This document shows positions 1 to 10,641 of a DNA stretch of 64,000 bases, piece after piece. Under the pieces are notes generated by a model, which saw only the letters and a list, made by a program, of their open reading frames with translations, made no database searches and was not told where the DNA came from. Source of the DNA: Pogostemon cablin (taxonomy: Eukaryota > Streptophyta > Magnoliopsida > Lamiales > Lamiaceae); NCBI GenBank assembly GCA_023678885.1, contig CM042975.1, positions 28,375,405 through 28,439,404 on the forward strand, given 5' to 3'. Positions within the stretch are counted from its first letter, which is position 1. Each line of letters begins with the position of its first letter. A program made the position numbers and the translations under genes.

Positions 1-70
1 ATCCATACACCCCAACCCTTTCAAACACCTTGCTGATGGATTCCCTTGGAGAATCCGCCTTCGTCGTCAT
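1..70 (-). CDS. 5' end of an unrecognised gene, cut by the left window edge
   Basis: On the minus strand an ATG at 70-68 opens a frame that reads MTTKADSPRESISKVFERVG and stays open to the edge. I do not recognise the protein from 23 residues. The start is supported by its surroundings. A pyrimidine-rich leader on the minus strand (the GA run at 262-286 read backwards) and a good TATA box about 390 bases upstream fit an ordinary plant gene with a 350-base leader. Codons are not strongly biased and the peptide is rich in charged and polar residues. The frame could be spurious, because only 70 bases are visible. Confidence 0.5.
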   Translation of the reverse strand, partial: MTTKADSPRESISKVFERVGVYG

Positions 71-261
71 ATCTATATATACAAAACACAAACTGTATAT
101 ATAGATATGGGGTTTCTGTATGTAGATTTTTCTTTAATCAACTAAAAGAAATTGAACATCAACAACAAAATTGTATCAAGAAACAGAGGGGAAAACGACC
201 CTTTTGAAGGTACAACAAAAGGGACCTCCTCCTCTGTCTTTCTCATGAAACGCGATTAGAC

Positions 262-286
262 AGAGAGAGAGAGAGAGAGAGAGAGA
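262..286. repeat. (GA)n microsatellite in a 5' leader
   Basis: An uninterrupted AG/GA dinucleotide run. On the transcribed minus strand it is (CT)n inside the presumed 5' leader of the gene at 1-70. A second purine-rich block with GAGAGAG runs lies at 535-585, upstream of the TATA box. Confidence 0.8.
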
Positions 287-453
287 AAACACGTTTCGAA
301 AACAAGTGAATAATACTTAATGTGCAAACTTAAAGCAACAAACAAAAGGAGAAAAATTCAAGAACTTCAAGAAAACATTGTTCCTTCGAGATAAGAAAAA
401 GCAAACAGCTCGAAATGGGAGAGGGGAAAAACAGAGTAGGTATAAAAATGCAG

Positions 454-465
454 CCTTTATATATT
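454..465 (-). promoter_or_regulatory. TATA box for the minus-strand gene at the left edge
   Basis: The minus strand reads AATATATAAAGG here, a close match to the plant TATA consensus. Transcription would start near 425-430 and give a leader of about 355 bases to the ATG at 70. The leader includes a CT-rich run, which is common in plant 5' leaders. The assignment is inferred from position and motif only. Confidence 0.5.
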
Positions 466-740
466 CTTTTTTACCTTTCTGAAACGAATGAAATCAAGAA
501 TCCACGGGGAGAAGAAACCCAGAAAATTTTTGATTTGAGGAGAGAGAAAGAGGTGGAGAGAGAGAGGGAGAGAGAGAGGGTTTGGAGGAAGGGCAGACAA
601 GTACAGTTGGAGGGTGGGGAGTATGAGATGGCGATTTCACAGTTGAAAGGGAGAGGAAGTCGTTTTTTTGATACTCCAATGATGGCCATTTTTCTTTTCC
701 TGGTAGAGTGATTCTCAGCCGTTGGATCGGAACCTGACAT

Positions 741-1997
741 CTGGATGGAGAATGTTCGGTCTGCAGATTCGAATCTTTTTGCTTACGTTGTAAACATTTT
801 GTTATGAAATGAAATTTGGGACCGTTTACATTTATTTATTATTAATCTTTTATGTTAATATCCCAAAAATTTCCACTAATCTTGTATCTTCATAAACAAG
901 TAAATGACATGCATTGAGAATTAATTATTCTAAAAAATACGTAGTTTATGGCTTTAATTAACAATAACGTTGTCTCAAGAAAAAAAAAATTCTATCCAGA
1001 GTAATACATTCTCAATGTAGTGTAGTGTTCACATTTAAATGGAAAAACTTTTTTTTAACCACTATAAAATATCTCTTAAGACATTTTTTCTATCCGGTTA
1101 TTGTGATTTTGTTTCTAAAACACTGTTCATCCGGTTGTTAGAAAAAAGGTGTGGTAGGGAAAAAAAATCTTATGAAATAATGGTTGAATAAGAGAAAAAA
1201 AAAGTTTCAGTTGGAAAAAAAGAAAAAAAAAAGAATTGAATATAAGAAGGAAAAAAAATAGTTGGTCACTTGTGCTACGTCGATACATTTTAATATTAAA
1301 TAGTACCTTTAATACTAAAATGTATGGGCGTACGGTGTGCCACAGGACACATAATTTGAAAAAAAAAATTGTCTAATAGACAAAAAGAGCCAAATAAGAA
1401 AAAAAATTGAATAATCAAAAAAAATTGGCAAATAAAAATGCACAATATTCTTATCAACATAAATTATAATCCCAATAAATATGACTAAATAGATCAACAA
1501 ATTTTTGACCGAAAAAGTAAAATATAGATAGAATGGACAAAGAAAAATTGAATAGAAATATACTTTCTTCACACCTATAGCAAATAATAATAATAATAAT
1601 AATAAGAAGAGTAGTCAAATAGATAAATAAAAATTTGAACCTAATAGATTAAGTTTGTGTTGCCAAAAACAGATATGTACTCCATTTAGGAATGTAAATT
1701 AATTATTGAGCATTTTTTATATTTTTATATGGAGTGGAAATAAAATGTTTATAAGGTTATTTTTTTAATTTTCTCCCAAAATATTATAATTTGTTTTTAG
1801 GCGCTTGGCTCACCCTAAATTTATTTCCATATTTTAATTGATTTAAGGTCACTTGCCTTTTCACAAAGATGGAATATTTTTATTACAAGTACAGTACTAG
1901 GCTTTATTTCGATTGGTTGTCTGGTGGGACCACACCATGTATTCTGTTTTCTCCATCTTTCAAACAAGATGAATTTAATAACGCTCAGCAGGGTTTA
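741..1997. other. AT-rich intergenic DNA with no gene seen
   Basis: The stretch is rich in A and T runs, has an (AAT)n run at about 1587-1608, and contains only short open frames that look random. I see no transposon ends in it. Confidence 0.6.
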
Positions 1998-2045
1998 AAC
2001 AATTATGAGAAAATATCACAAATGGTCCAATAAGTGTGATAAAAC

Positions 2046-2645
2046 TTGTAATTCTAAGACTGATGATTTACAAACAGATATGAAAACATCATGAAATAAG
2101 ACATCTTAGAATTGAAATGGGAGGACCACGTCTCTCCCTCAAAACCATCCATTAGATTTCAACACGACTTTGACAACAACTTGATAACCCTATCACAGTT
2201 ACTTGCCTCGTATGGCTCTAACTCTAGATTTATCCTTAGGACTTGTGATCAAGAATCCCTCTTGATCTTAACATTGATATTATAAGAACTTCCCTCAAGA
2301 AATAAAACAAGAAACAAAAGAAATATAATCAAGGAATTCTCTCCCCTAACAAAAACTAATCAAAGTATCTTTTTCTCAATATCTTCCTTGTTCTTGAACT
2401 CTCCAATAAATAAGCTTGATGACTTGAAGACGAGATCTTCATTAATAGTAATCAAATCAATTTCCATGCAAACCTTCCTTAATAATATCACTCAAATCAA
2501 TTTGCTTTTAATCCTTCAATCTCAATATCAATTGCTTAATTAATCTTCTTTCCTTGTGAAAGTCAATCATTCAAACCTGCACCACCAAAAATAAACACAA
2601 CACGTTTTGCCATATATACTCGTGATATAATTTCCAAACTTAACA
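2046..2645. mobile_element. Insertion of about 600 bp in the left arm of the Mutator element; solo-LTR candidate
   Basis: The left inverted arm of the surrounding element is interrupted here while the right arm is continuous, so this is a secondary insertion. The bases AAAAC occur at 2041-2045 and again at 2645-2649, a plausible 5-bp target duplication. If instead the ends are taken as TGTAATTC (from 2047) and TTAACA (to 2645), they match the TG...CA rule for retrotransposon LTRs and the flanks are AAACT and AAACC. No coding sequence is visible. A solo LTR is the simplest reading but not proven. Confidence 0.5.
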
Positions 2646-2884
2646 AAACCCACAAATAATCCTCTAACTTTGTAAATTGTCAATTTTAATCATTTTTATA
2701 CTAATTTTGATCCTATCTGTCCAATTTAAGTCCAATTCCTTAAAAAATTTTCAAAACCTACCGGAAGTCCATCGATCCCTCTAATTTGGTACTTCCCCAG
2801 CGCACCCATTTCTTCACAATCCTACGTGGCAACACACAGCTAAAAACTTACATGCCACATCATTTGGAGGGAAAATGGTAGGTA

Positions 2885-3740
2885 ATATTGTAAATAATCA
2901 GTTTCTTAGGGTTTTCAATTTTAGAAGCTTAAGACCAACTGGAACTAATCATTGAGAGATGTTTACCGCCAGCGTATCGTCGGGGAGGAGCAGCAGCGAC
3001 GACGTCACGGAGATGGGGTCTTCGTTTTGGAGGAGAATTGAGGGGTGGAACTGGAATCTGAGTGAGTAAATTTGGCCAGCCGATCGCCCATTCGTCGAAG
3101 GATTTCGAGGTCGTTGCCGGTGCCGGTGCCGGTGATGCGCAGTGTAGCGACGGCGATGGGTGGTGAAGCTGATTATGAAAGGAATTTGGACATGAACCAA
3201 TTCACACACCAACTCCACCTCCTCCTCCTCGACTATCCCTAATTTCAAATTCAATTCACACACAACCCATTCACCATTCACCATCTCCAACAGCTTCCGG
3301 TGATACTTATTCTTCTTCCCCTAAAAATGGAGCTCAAGGTACTCGTTGGGCTCCACCACCACCACCACTCGTTGTTCCCGTTCCGGAGGGCAAGGAATCT
3401 CACGCAGCCGCTTTTCCTCCGGCGAATTGAAAAGTGATGACACGCGCTCGCTGATGAAATAAATGCCACCGTTGTGGTTCATTCCGGCTGAAAATTGGTA
3501 TCTAATACTCCGGCCGTTTGTGGATTGCAGTATTTTAATGTAGGAGAAATTTGGCCAGCTGGTTATGCGCAGTGAAGCGTGGGTGATAGACCCGTTAACG
3601 GCGGCGATCAGGCGGAGAAGCTGGCTAGAGAATTCTTGGGAAGGAAGTGAATCTCTGAAGCTTCGACATAGCCGGATTCTTCCAGCAGGTTGAATTCAGA
3701 ATGGGCGGAGCAGTGGATGACGACGTTTAGGTGACCGATT
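2885..3740. other. Gene-like cargo segment inside the Mutator element
   Basis: This segment is clearly richer in G and C than its surroundings. It holds several short open frames: plus-strand 2959-3069 (36 codons, MFTASVSSGRSSSDD...), minus-strand 2949-3290 (113 codons, with a His/Arg-rich stretch) and minus-strand 3278-3469 (63 codons, with a run of five Trp). None matches a family I recognise, and they do not join into one protein. Two parts resemble each other: about 3068-3145 and 3546-3600 both contain AAATTTGGCCAGC and ATGCGCAGTG. That suggests an internal duplication or two captured pieces of the same source. No function can be assigned. Confidence 0.45.
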
Positions 3741-4084
3741 TTCTCTCCAAATGATGTGGCAAGTAAGTTTGTAGCTGTGTTGCCACTTAGGATCTTGGAG
3801 AAATGGGTTGCCGGAAAAGTACTAAATTTGAGGAATCGATGGACCTCCGATAGGTATTGAATTTTTTTTAAGAAATTGGACTTAAATTGGACAGCTAGAT
3901 CAAAATTGATATAAAAAGGATTAAAATTGACAATTTACGAAGGACTATTTGTGATTTTATCATATTTATTGGACCATTTGTGATAATTTCTCAACAATTA
4001 TCGTTGCCCTTCTTTTAGCACAAAGTTTAAAAATACTAAAATTAATGGAAAAAATCTTGACTTGAATTTTACAGCTCAATTTGA

Positions 4085-4290
4085 TATTCCCTCCGTCCGA
4101 TTTAAGGTGTCCGTTTGTTTTTTCACGTGGATTAAGGAATATTATTATTATACGTAATAAAGTGGGTAGTTGTATTAGAGAAAAATGATGGGTCATGTTG
4201 TGCATTTTTTACTAAATAGGAGAAATTGATACCTTTAAACCGAACGCCAAAATTGTAAAATAAACACCTTAAAAGCGGATGGTGGAAGTA
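4085..4290. mobile_element. Stowaway-like MITE
   Basis: The left end reads TATTCCCTCCGTCCGATTTA and the right end is its diverged inverse (CACCTTAAAAGCGGATGGTG then GAAGTA). The interior shares the family phrases CACGTGGATTAAGG and GTGGGTAGTTGTATTAG with other copies in the window. It lies just outside the right end of the Mutator element. Confidence 0.65.
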
Positions 4291-4543
4291 AAAAATATAA
4301 AGTCAAGTATATTGAGTTATTTTTCTTAACTGAAATATTATCAAGACAATTTTTTTAACTTTGAATCGATATTTATTTTGACTCAATACTGATATGATAT
4401 TCTAATGTTGGCTTAATATTGACTTGATACTCTCAAAATATATTGTCTTTATGCTTTTTTGATTCGGTATTTATTTAATATTCTAAAAAATATGTCTCAT
4501 TACATTTTATGACTCAATATTATTTATTAGTATCGTCTTAAAA

Positions 4544-5040
4544 AGGGGCGGCAATTCATGTTAATGAGTTGGATTTCGTGTCGACACGATAGTGACACGA
4601 CACGATAAGGGCAAACTCGAACACGACACGATAAGGATTCGTTCCAACACGACACGAACACGAAAAATAATGGGTTGACACGACACAATACGATAACAAC
4701 ACGATAAGAAAAAAATAAAAAATACGTACTAATTAGAATAAATAAAATTTTTAAATTAATATATTTTAAAATTATTAATAAATATTTTTATCATATATTT
4801 TTCTAATTTTATATTTATATTGGGTTGTTAACAGGTTATTGGGTTGTTAAAGGGTTAATGGGTCATCTGTTAATATTAATCGTGCTTAACGGGTTGACAT
4901 GAATCCGACACGAAATTTTCGTGTCCTTATTGGGTTGACACGATAATGAAACGAACCCAATAAGACCAAACGCTAACCCGCAATTATCGTATCGTGCTCG
5001 TGTTGTGTTATCATGTCGTGTCGGGAATTGCCACCTCTAA
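4544..5040. mobile_element. Non-autonomous hAT-type element
   Basis: The ends are inverted (left AGGGGCGGCAATTC, right read backwards AGAGGTGGCAATTC) and are flanked by the perfect 8-bp direct repeat TCTTAAAA at 4536-4543 and 5041-5048. An 8-bp duplication with GGGTGGCAAT-like tips is typical of hAT elements. The interior repeats CACGACACGATAAGG-like phrases in both orientations near the two ends. There is no coding sequence. Confidence 0.85.
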
Positions 5041-5500
5041 TCTTAAAATCGAGTTAATGGTTTTTTCGTCGAAAATGGTTTACCTTTTTCCTCATTGATT
5101 TGTTCAATAAAATGATTCACTCTAAAAAAAAATGAAATATCATTCTAATTCAAAATCTCTAAAGTATACATTAATTGAAAAAATATAATTTTTTTTCACA
5201 CATAACATACTTTATAAATTTTATTTATTATTTAAAATTACTTAATTACAGTCAAAACTCAATAAAATTAATTATAAAGTAATAATTTTTTTTTTTATTT
5301 TAAGAGTGAGCCATAGCACAGTGCCATGAAGGAGTACATCATTATTGTGATATATTTATTAAAGTTATAAATAAAGTATATTAATTAGTTTTAGGTGTCA
5401 ATTTTGAAATTAAAATATTATTTTTCATTCCATTTATATATTTTACATTCATTTTTCAAGAGGAAATTTAAAAATATAATATAATAATATAATATTTTAA

Positions 5501-5660
5501 GGGAGGCGAGCAAAAATAACCAATTATATGCTTTGGAAATCATTGCCACCCTTAAAATAAGTTGTATACTTTCCATACTCATTTGTGCAATTATGGACCA
5601 AAATGTCCCCATTCAAAAAATAATGAAAAATTCGTTGATTTAAACCCACCCCCACATACC
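5501..5660. repeat. Left inverted end of the 24.5-kb Mutator element
   Basis: The sequence runs from GGGAGGCGAGCAAAAATAAC through GAAATCATTGCCACCC to ATTTGTGCAATTATGGACC and AAAATGTCCCC. Its inverse is found at 29870-29986, and a related copy starts at about 23385. The C-rich block CCCACCCCCACATACCCCCT that follows is mirrored by the G-rich block at 29855-29882. Confidence 0.75.
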
Positions 5661-8600
5661 CCCTAACCCAAGATCATTTATCATCTCACATCCCACCTAC
5701 CCCCCACCTACCGACTGAACCCCTACCTCCCACCTAGGAAATAAATACACATTCTCCCCCCTTAGCTTATAAACACATTAACATGCAGAGAAGAAATTGA
5801 AAACACAATCTGAGACCTTCTTTATGTCGCCACACTCTCGGGACCTCGGCGGATATGAAGATCCGACATCGGTAACCTCAATGTCTATCTCTTGAGGTTG
5901 TTCTCTACTATTGAGTTTAACTCAGAAGATGACGAACCCTGATTTTCCATAACCTGGTAATAAAAAATATAGTGTATTGAATACTGAAGTATGTTTCTGG
6001 AAAAATTCATATTTCTATGTGTATATCCAAGATAAATCTTCAATGTCTAGTAATTATAGGAATGGTGAAATTAGATAATTTTTCCGTGTAGCTACGTGGG
6101 TTGTCCACCTGATGCAAGAATATTAGTAGAAAAATATGTTCGAACACATTAAAAGTGATATAGTACTATAGATTGAACATCGTAGTTGGATTGTATGTAT
6201 GTTTTAGGAAAGTCATTATTCAAGGTTTTGTTATTTTATCCAATATCTAAAATTTGTGTTTTAAATGTAGATGGCAAATCAACGTATTGTGGTACATGGC
6301 AATGGTGTGTGGCGGGGTTCCTGTTATGTGGGTGGTGATGTGTGGGGTGTTCGGTTGTTTCCCGAGGAACAAATAATTATTAAATTACAGAAAATAGTAA
6401 ATGAGCTGATGAAAACCCAGTCGTATGGTTTACAGTATGATATATTTGAAATAGGCATGTTAAATGGACAGACGATACAACTCCCAATATTGGAAGACAG
6501 CGATGTTGGCTTTCTATGTAATGGTGAAGAAGATCCGTGAGATATTTGTGGAGCAATTTGTCCCGGAGGCCTCTAACCAGAGGCCATTGAATTTGATGAT
6601 GAATGTAGATAATTTGGATGCCGGACGTATTTTTGAAATGCTAAATGCCATCGACGCAGATCCGGCTACATCGCCGTTGGATGTGGAAGAGTTTGTAGAG
6701 CCTGATTTTACAAGTCATAATACGGAAGGTGATGACTATGAGTTCAATATGGCCTATAACGAAGAAGTCTCTGTGCATGACAGCTCTGATGAAGATTATT
6801 CTTCCGACAATGAAGTTGCAGCATAAGCTGACCATGTTTTACCAGCGACAGGGACTGTTAATTCATCATCAGCAGAGTCTCACCCCCATTCATAGATTCT
6901 TCCATGTAGAGCTCCTTTGGTTGAGGAAGACATTGAAACAATTGAAGATGAGATGGAACCGGTGGTTGGAATGAACATAAAAAAGATATACACTAGTAAG
7001 GATGACATGTTGATTGATTTGAGTATATACAATCTTTTTGGATGAGTTTGTTTCCGAGTTGTTCGTTCTGACTGTGAGAGATGTGAGCTGAAATGTAAGG
7101 GGGCACATGTTTGCTCTTTCTTTTTTCATGCTCAGGGGAAGCATGGGATATGGAGGTGTACCTCCTTCACACCACACTCTTGTGATTGGCTTCCCAACCG
7201 GCTGAAACCTCGATCATGCTATTCAAAAATTATTGCGAAGATGTATTACGAACAACAAAGGAATCCATCAACGGTAATAACATCAAAGAGTATTGCAAAT
7301 GATTTAAAGCGAAAGTACGGATTGGAGATACAATACTCACATGATGTAAGAGCACATAAGCGTGCAAACGAGTATGTATATGGTTCGGCGGAGGAATATT
7401 TCAGACTCCTACCTTCATATTTGCATATGCTGGAGAAGACGAATCCCGGCTCTGTGACAGAGTTATTGACGCATGGTAATGAAAAATTTAGATTTGCTTT
7501 TGCTGCACTGGCTTCATGCATACAAGGATTCACCAAATTTGGTAGGCCCGTGATCGTTATTGACGCTGCACACTTGAAGGGTGAATATAAGAGAGTCATA
7601 TTTATTGCGATTACACAGGACCCCAACCGCCAAATATTCCCTTTAGCAATGGGTTTTGGAGATAGTGAGACATCCCAATTGTGGACCCTATTTTTGTCAA
7701 AATTGAAGCAAGTTGTTAGTGTCCCAATTGGCCTTCTTATTGTGTCTGACCAGCATCCAGCTATCATACATGCTTTGGATGTTGTAATTGAAGGAGTGGC
7801 TCATGGATTATGTTGACGTCACATAGCTAAGAAGTTTGTACCTTTTGGTGCAAGTGTTGTCAGCATTTTTGAGAGGGCAGCTGATGCGTATATGGAACCA
7901 GAATTTAAAAGGTAATAAGGTGCATGTTTTTAATTATCGTTGCAGTGTACTTTATCCATATGTGTATGTAATCTCATTTGAAAAGTAACTTTGTGATCTG
8001 CAATTCAAGGTTGTTGAATGGACTCCAGCGGTACGACCAGAGTAATCAAATATTTGAAATACTAAATAATGTAAGACGCGAACGTTGATCCAGGCTACAC
8101 TGCAGCGTTCGCAGGTACGAGCTCATGATGTCAAATGCAGTTAAGTCATGGAACAATCAAATAAAGTGGCTTCGTAAATTTCTCATTATGTACCTGCTGG
8201 AGTCCATTAGGCAGATAATGCAGGAATGGTTTGTGACCAGACGGTATGAGGCCGATAAATATAATAGTTTTATATGCAAGCGAGTGTCAAAGTTCTTAGG
8301 TATAATGGGGCATAGTGCAGACAAGCTGAAATCATAACATTTAGCGGGTGGACGATACAGTGTCGTTGTAGGCACCAGTACTTTTTTTGTTGACCTAGAG
8401 CAACGTTCGTGTGATTGTGGATTTTTCCAACATGAACAAATCCCATGTGTCCACGCATTGGCTGTCATCAGGTATGATGTCATTTATAGTCTCATATATG
8501 TAACCATTTAGAACAGTGATATAGTTAATTTTTCAATCAATGGTGTTATAGGAAAGAGAACTTTGATCCCGAATTGTACGTTGGTGAGTGCTTCAGAAAT

Positions 8601-9992
8601 GAGAAAGTGAAGTATATGTGGGGTGGTGCTATAAATCCGGTTCCTGAACCCAAAGAATGGGATGTCTCTAATGCAGTGAAGTTGACAGTTTGCCTTCCTC
8701 CCAATTGCCCGAAGCAATCTGGTAGGCCAAAGAGAAGTAGGGTGCAGTGTCCCGTAGAGCTAGTTGTATCTAGCCGTCGTTCTAATAGATGCTCATTGTG
8801 TGGAGAAGTTAATTACAATAGAGCTACGTGCATGATTGGTCGTTATAGTCCGGGCGACCAAGCAACAAAATATCGAACCACAGGGAATTTAGGATTCATG
8901 GCCTTTAGGTATAGTATCGTGATTAGTTAGGGACGATCGGAAAGGAGGTTTAAAAATAAAAGAAAATAAAATGCATGGAAAAATAAATCTAATTACAATA
9001 TTTTTGGATTTTCAATGCCATGGTAGTCTTCATGATACACTCATATAATCAATCATCCAACATCTTTAATTGTTTTCCATTTTTAAGCAAATCATGGTAA
9101 GGGCGATCACTATTTCCACCTATCCCCAAGGGCCATGGTGAATAGGATGTAGATTATTTTCATAACCCCTAAAAAGCTCCTAGGATCGATCCTACTTACA
9201 ATTCCCTTCAAGGTACTATGCTCGTATGGATGGGGTTCCCTTCACTAGTTTAATCCTCGGGCACAAGTGATCTCACTAGTGTTCATTTATGTTGTTCTAA
9301 ATATAAGGACTCCCGGCCAGGCTCCCTTTATATTAAACCCACATGTAATAAATGGAAAAAACTCACATATGATAATCATGCAAAGCAACTAAGGGTAAAG
9401 CAACGACAAGACATGTCGATACACAATACACAACCTAATCACTGTACACTAATACCAAAGACATAAATCCCATATTATTACAAGACATGTGAATTTCATA
9501 AATAAAACCTAATCAAAGCCGGAAATTCAATCAAGACATTTTCATAAATTAATCAATAATCATGCCGTCAATCAACCACCAAAACATAGAAAATAAAGAT
9601 AATAAATAGGATTAGATTACACCTTAATGAAGTTTTTACATCCATGAAGATCATCTTCTCCTTGGTGTCTCCACCTTCTTGGAAAGCAAATAAAATCCTA
9701 AACTAGAAAAATATTAAAACTACGGATCCCTCACCCCGAAGGGGGGAGTGATCTCAACTATGGAGATCTTTTAATTAAAAAGCTCTCTCAAATATTTAAA
9801 TGAATTTAAATGGAATGAGAATGGGAGAAAGGATCTGTGAGGCTTCCAAAATGAGAGGTATTTATAGTGGTGAGGAGGGTGGAATCTTGTGATGGTTTCC
9901 AATGTGGGACAAGGATGGAAATGGGTTTTTTGGCTCAAAATTCGATTCCAGAAAGAGGGTTTAAGGCCAAATCGAGCGAGGATTAATCGCAT

Positions 9993-10067
9993 GTGGTGGT
10001 CTGGCCAAGTGGTTGAAGGCGCCCTTGTGCGTGCATGAGGTCTCGGGTTCGAATCCCAGCCTCTACA
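9993..10067 (+). other. tRNA-like sequence (SINE head or pseudo-tRNA)
   Basis: An A box (TGGCCAAGTGG, 10002-10012) and a perfect B box (GGTTCGAATCC, 10046-10056) lie 33 bases apart. The presumed acceptor strands GTGGTGG and CCTCTAC pair at six of seven positions. The arms otherwise resemble tRNA-Leu (GGCCAAGTGGTTGAAGGCG), but the long variable arm is absent and no clean anticodon arm forms. It lies inside the insertion at 8924-10470. It may be a tRNA-derived SINE fragment or a tRNA gene remnant. I do not call it a working tRNA. Confidence 0.5.
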
Positions 10068-10083
10068 AATTTTTCTTCAAAAG

Positions 10084-10200
10084 TGCATAAAAACACGGTC
10101 GTGTTTTTATGCATCTGCCCGTGTTTTCTTGCAATTTTTCAGCTCTCTGGATAATTTTTGCACTTCTGAATAGACAACACTTTTCTGAAAAGTGTTGTCT
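10084..10200. repeat. Two strong hairpins inside the LTR-like insertion
   Basis: The first hairpin pairs TGCATAAAAACACG (10084-10097) with CGTGTTTTTATGCA (10100-10113), perfect over 14 bases. The second pairs AGACAACACTTTT (10172-10184) with AAAAGTGTTGTCT (10188-10200), perfect over 13 bases with a 3-base loop. Neither is a known regulatory element to me. Confidence 0.75.
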
Positions 10201-10641
10201 TTTCTATGTTGTCTTTGCCAAATTTTCTCTTTTTTTCGTCTTCCTCCCAATTTAATTCCCGTTTCTTCCATCACTCTTTCAAGCTCAAAACACCCCTTTT
10301 CTGCAAAAATACATAATAATACCTCTCTCAAACTAATTAAGCGATTAATAATATTTTCATTAAAATCATGCTTAATTATTGAATTAAATCCAAATAAATC
10401 CACATAAATTCATGCAATTTAGCCCATAATTCTAGGTGAATTTCACACCGATCAGTGCACAAAGACGAATGTGATACCTGACTCTCATGCCTCCAACAGG
10501 GGTCAGTCGTCATCCTCTACACTCCAAGAATCTGATGGGAGATGTGAAAAACGTAAATGCTCTATTTTTCGCCATGAAGGGCACAATAAGAAGCGATGCC
10601 CTGATCGATTTAATCGAGAAGATGGCCCTGCTCCATGTTAG

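Larger units (their letters stand above)
2007..3992. mobile_element. Non-autonomous Mutator-like element carrying gene-like DNA (Pack-MULE candidate)
   Basis: The element is bounded by perfect 9-bp direct repeats AACAATTAT at 1998-2006 and 3993-4001, the Mutator signature. The inverted ends are long, about 250 bases. The right arm is 3747-3992. The left arm is 2007-2045 plus 2646-2870, split by a later insertion. The outer tips read GAGAAAATATCACAAATGG (left) and, inverted, GAGAAATTATCACAAATGG (right). Between the arms (about 2885-3740) is GC-rich sequence with gene-like composition and no transposase. Without the nested insertion the element would be about 1.39 kb. The element class is directly supported. 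The idea that its middle was captured from a host gene is an inference. Confidence 0.85.
8924..10470 (-). mobile_element. 1.55-kb insertion in the transposase gene; LTR-like, minus orientation
   Basis: GTGAT occurs at 8919-8923 and 10471-10475. Removing the insert and one copy lets the transposase reading frame continue, so this is an insertion with a 5-bp duplication. There is no long coding frame. On the minus strand a strong TATA box (CTATAAATACC; TATAAATA is the inverse of 9859-9866) is followed by a long leader-like region, as in the LTR of a retrotransposon. The phrase TGATCGGTGTGAAATTCACC begins at 10454 on the minus strand and could be the true LTR start. The expected TG...CA ends do not coincide with the duplication, so the exact ends and class are uncertain. 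Confidence 0.6.
6271..10641 (+). pseudogene. MURA-type (MuDR-like) transposase, broken
   Basis: Decayed transposase of the Mutator element. The parts appear in order. An N-terminal region and a long acidic linker run from 6271 to about 6820. A Cys-containing region follows (about 7060-7190; RSDCERCELKC). The catalytic domain has the first Asp in VIVIDAAHLKGEYK (about 7545-7590) and the second in LLIVSDQHPAI (about 7733-7770). A SWIM zinc finger, CDCGFFQHEQIPCVHALAV, is at about 8408-8465. A zinc knuckle, CSLCGEVNYNRATC, is at about 8790-8832. Introns are likely at 7912-8009 and 8472-8551. The reading frame resumes in phase after the insertion at 8924-10470 and adds a second knuckle-like stretch (about 10556-10605, with Arg where one Cys is expected) before a stop at 10639-10641. 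Breaks: in-frame stops at about 6538, 6824, 7043 and 7814 (a Trp codon turned to TGA), and frame changes. It would have cut and moved the element, but this copy cannot be made whole. Confidence 0.85.

Noticed and set aside
471..740. 89-residue minus-strand frame with Ser-Leu repeats
   Set aside because: It is produced by the CT-rich stretch upstream of the left-edge gene and lies on the promoter side of the TATA box.
1315..1572. 85-residue minus-strand hydrophobic frame
   Set aside because: Composition follows the AT-rich background (Phe, Ile, Tyr, Leu); no motif or gene context.
9993..10067. Functional tRNA gene
   Set aside because: The boxes and acceptor strands are good, but no convincing anticodon arm forms and the variable arm expected for a Leu-like body is missing.
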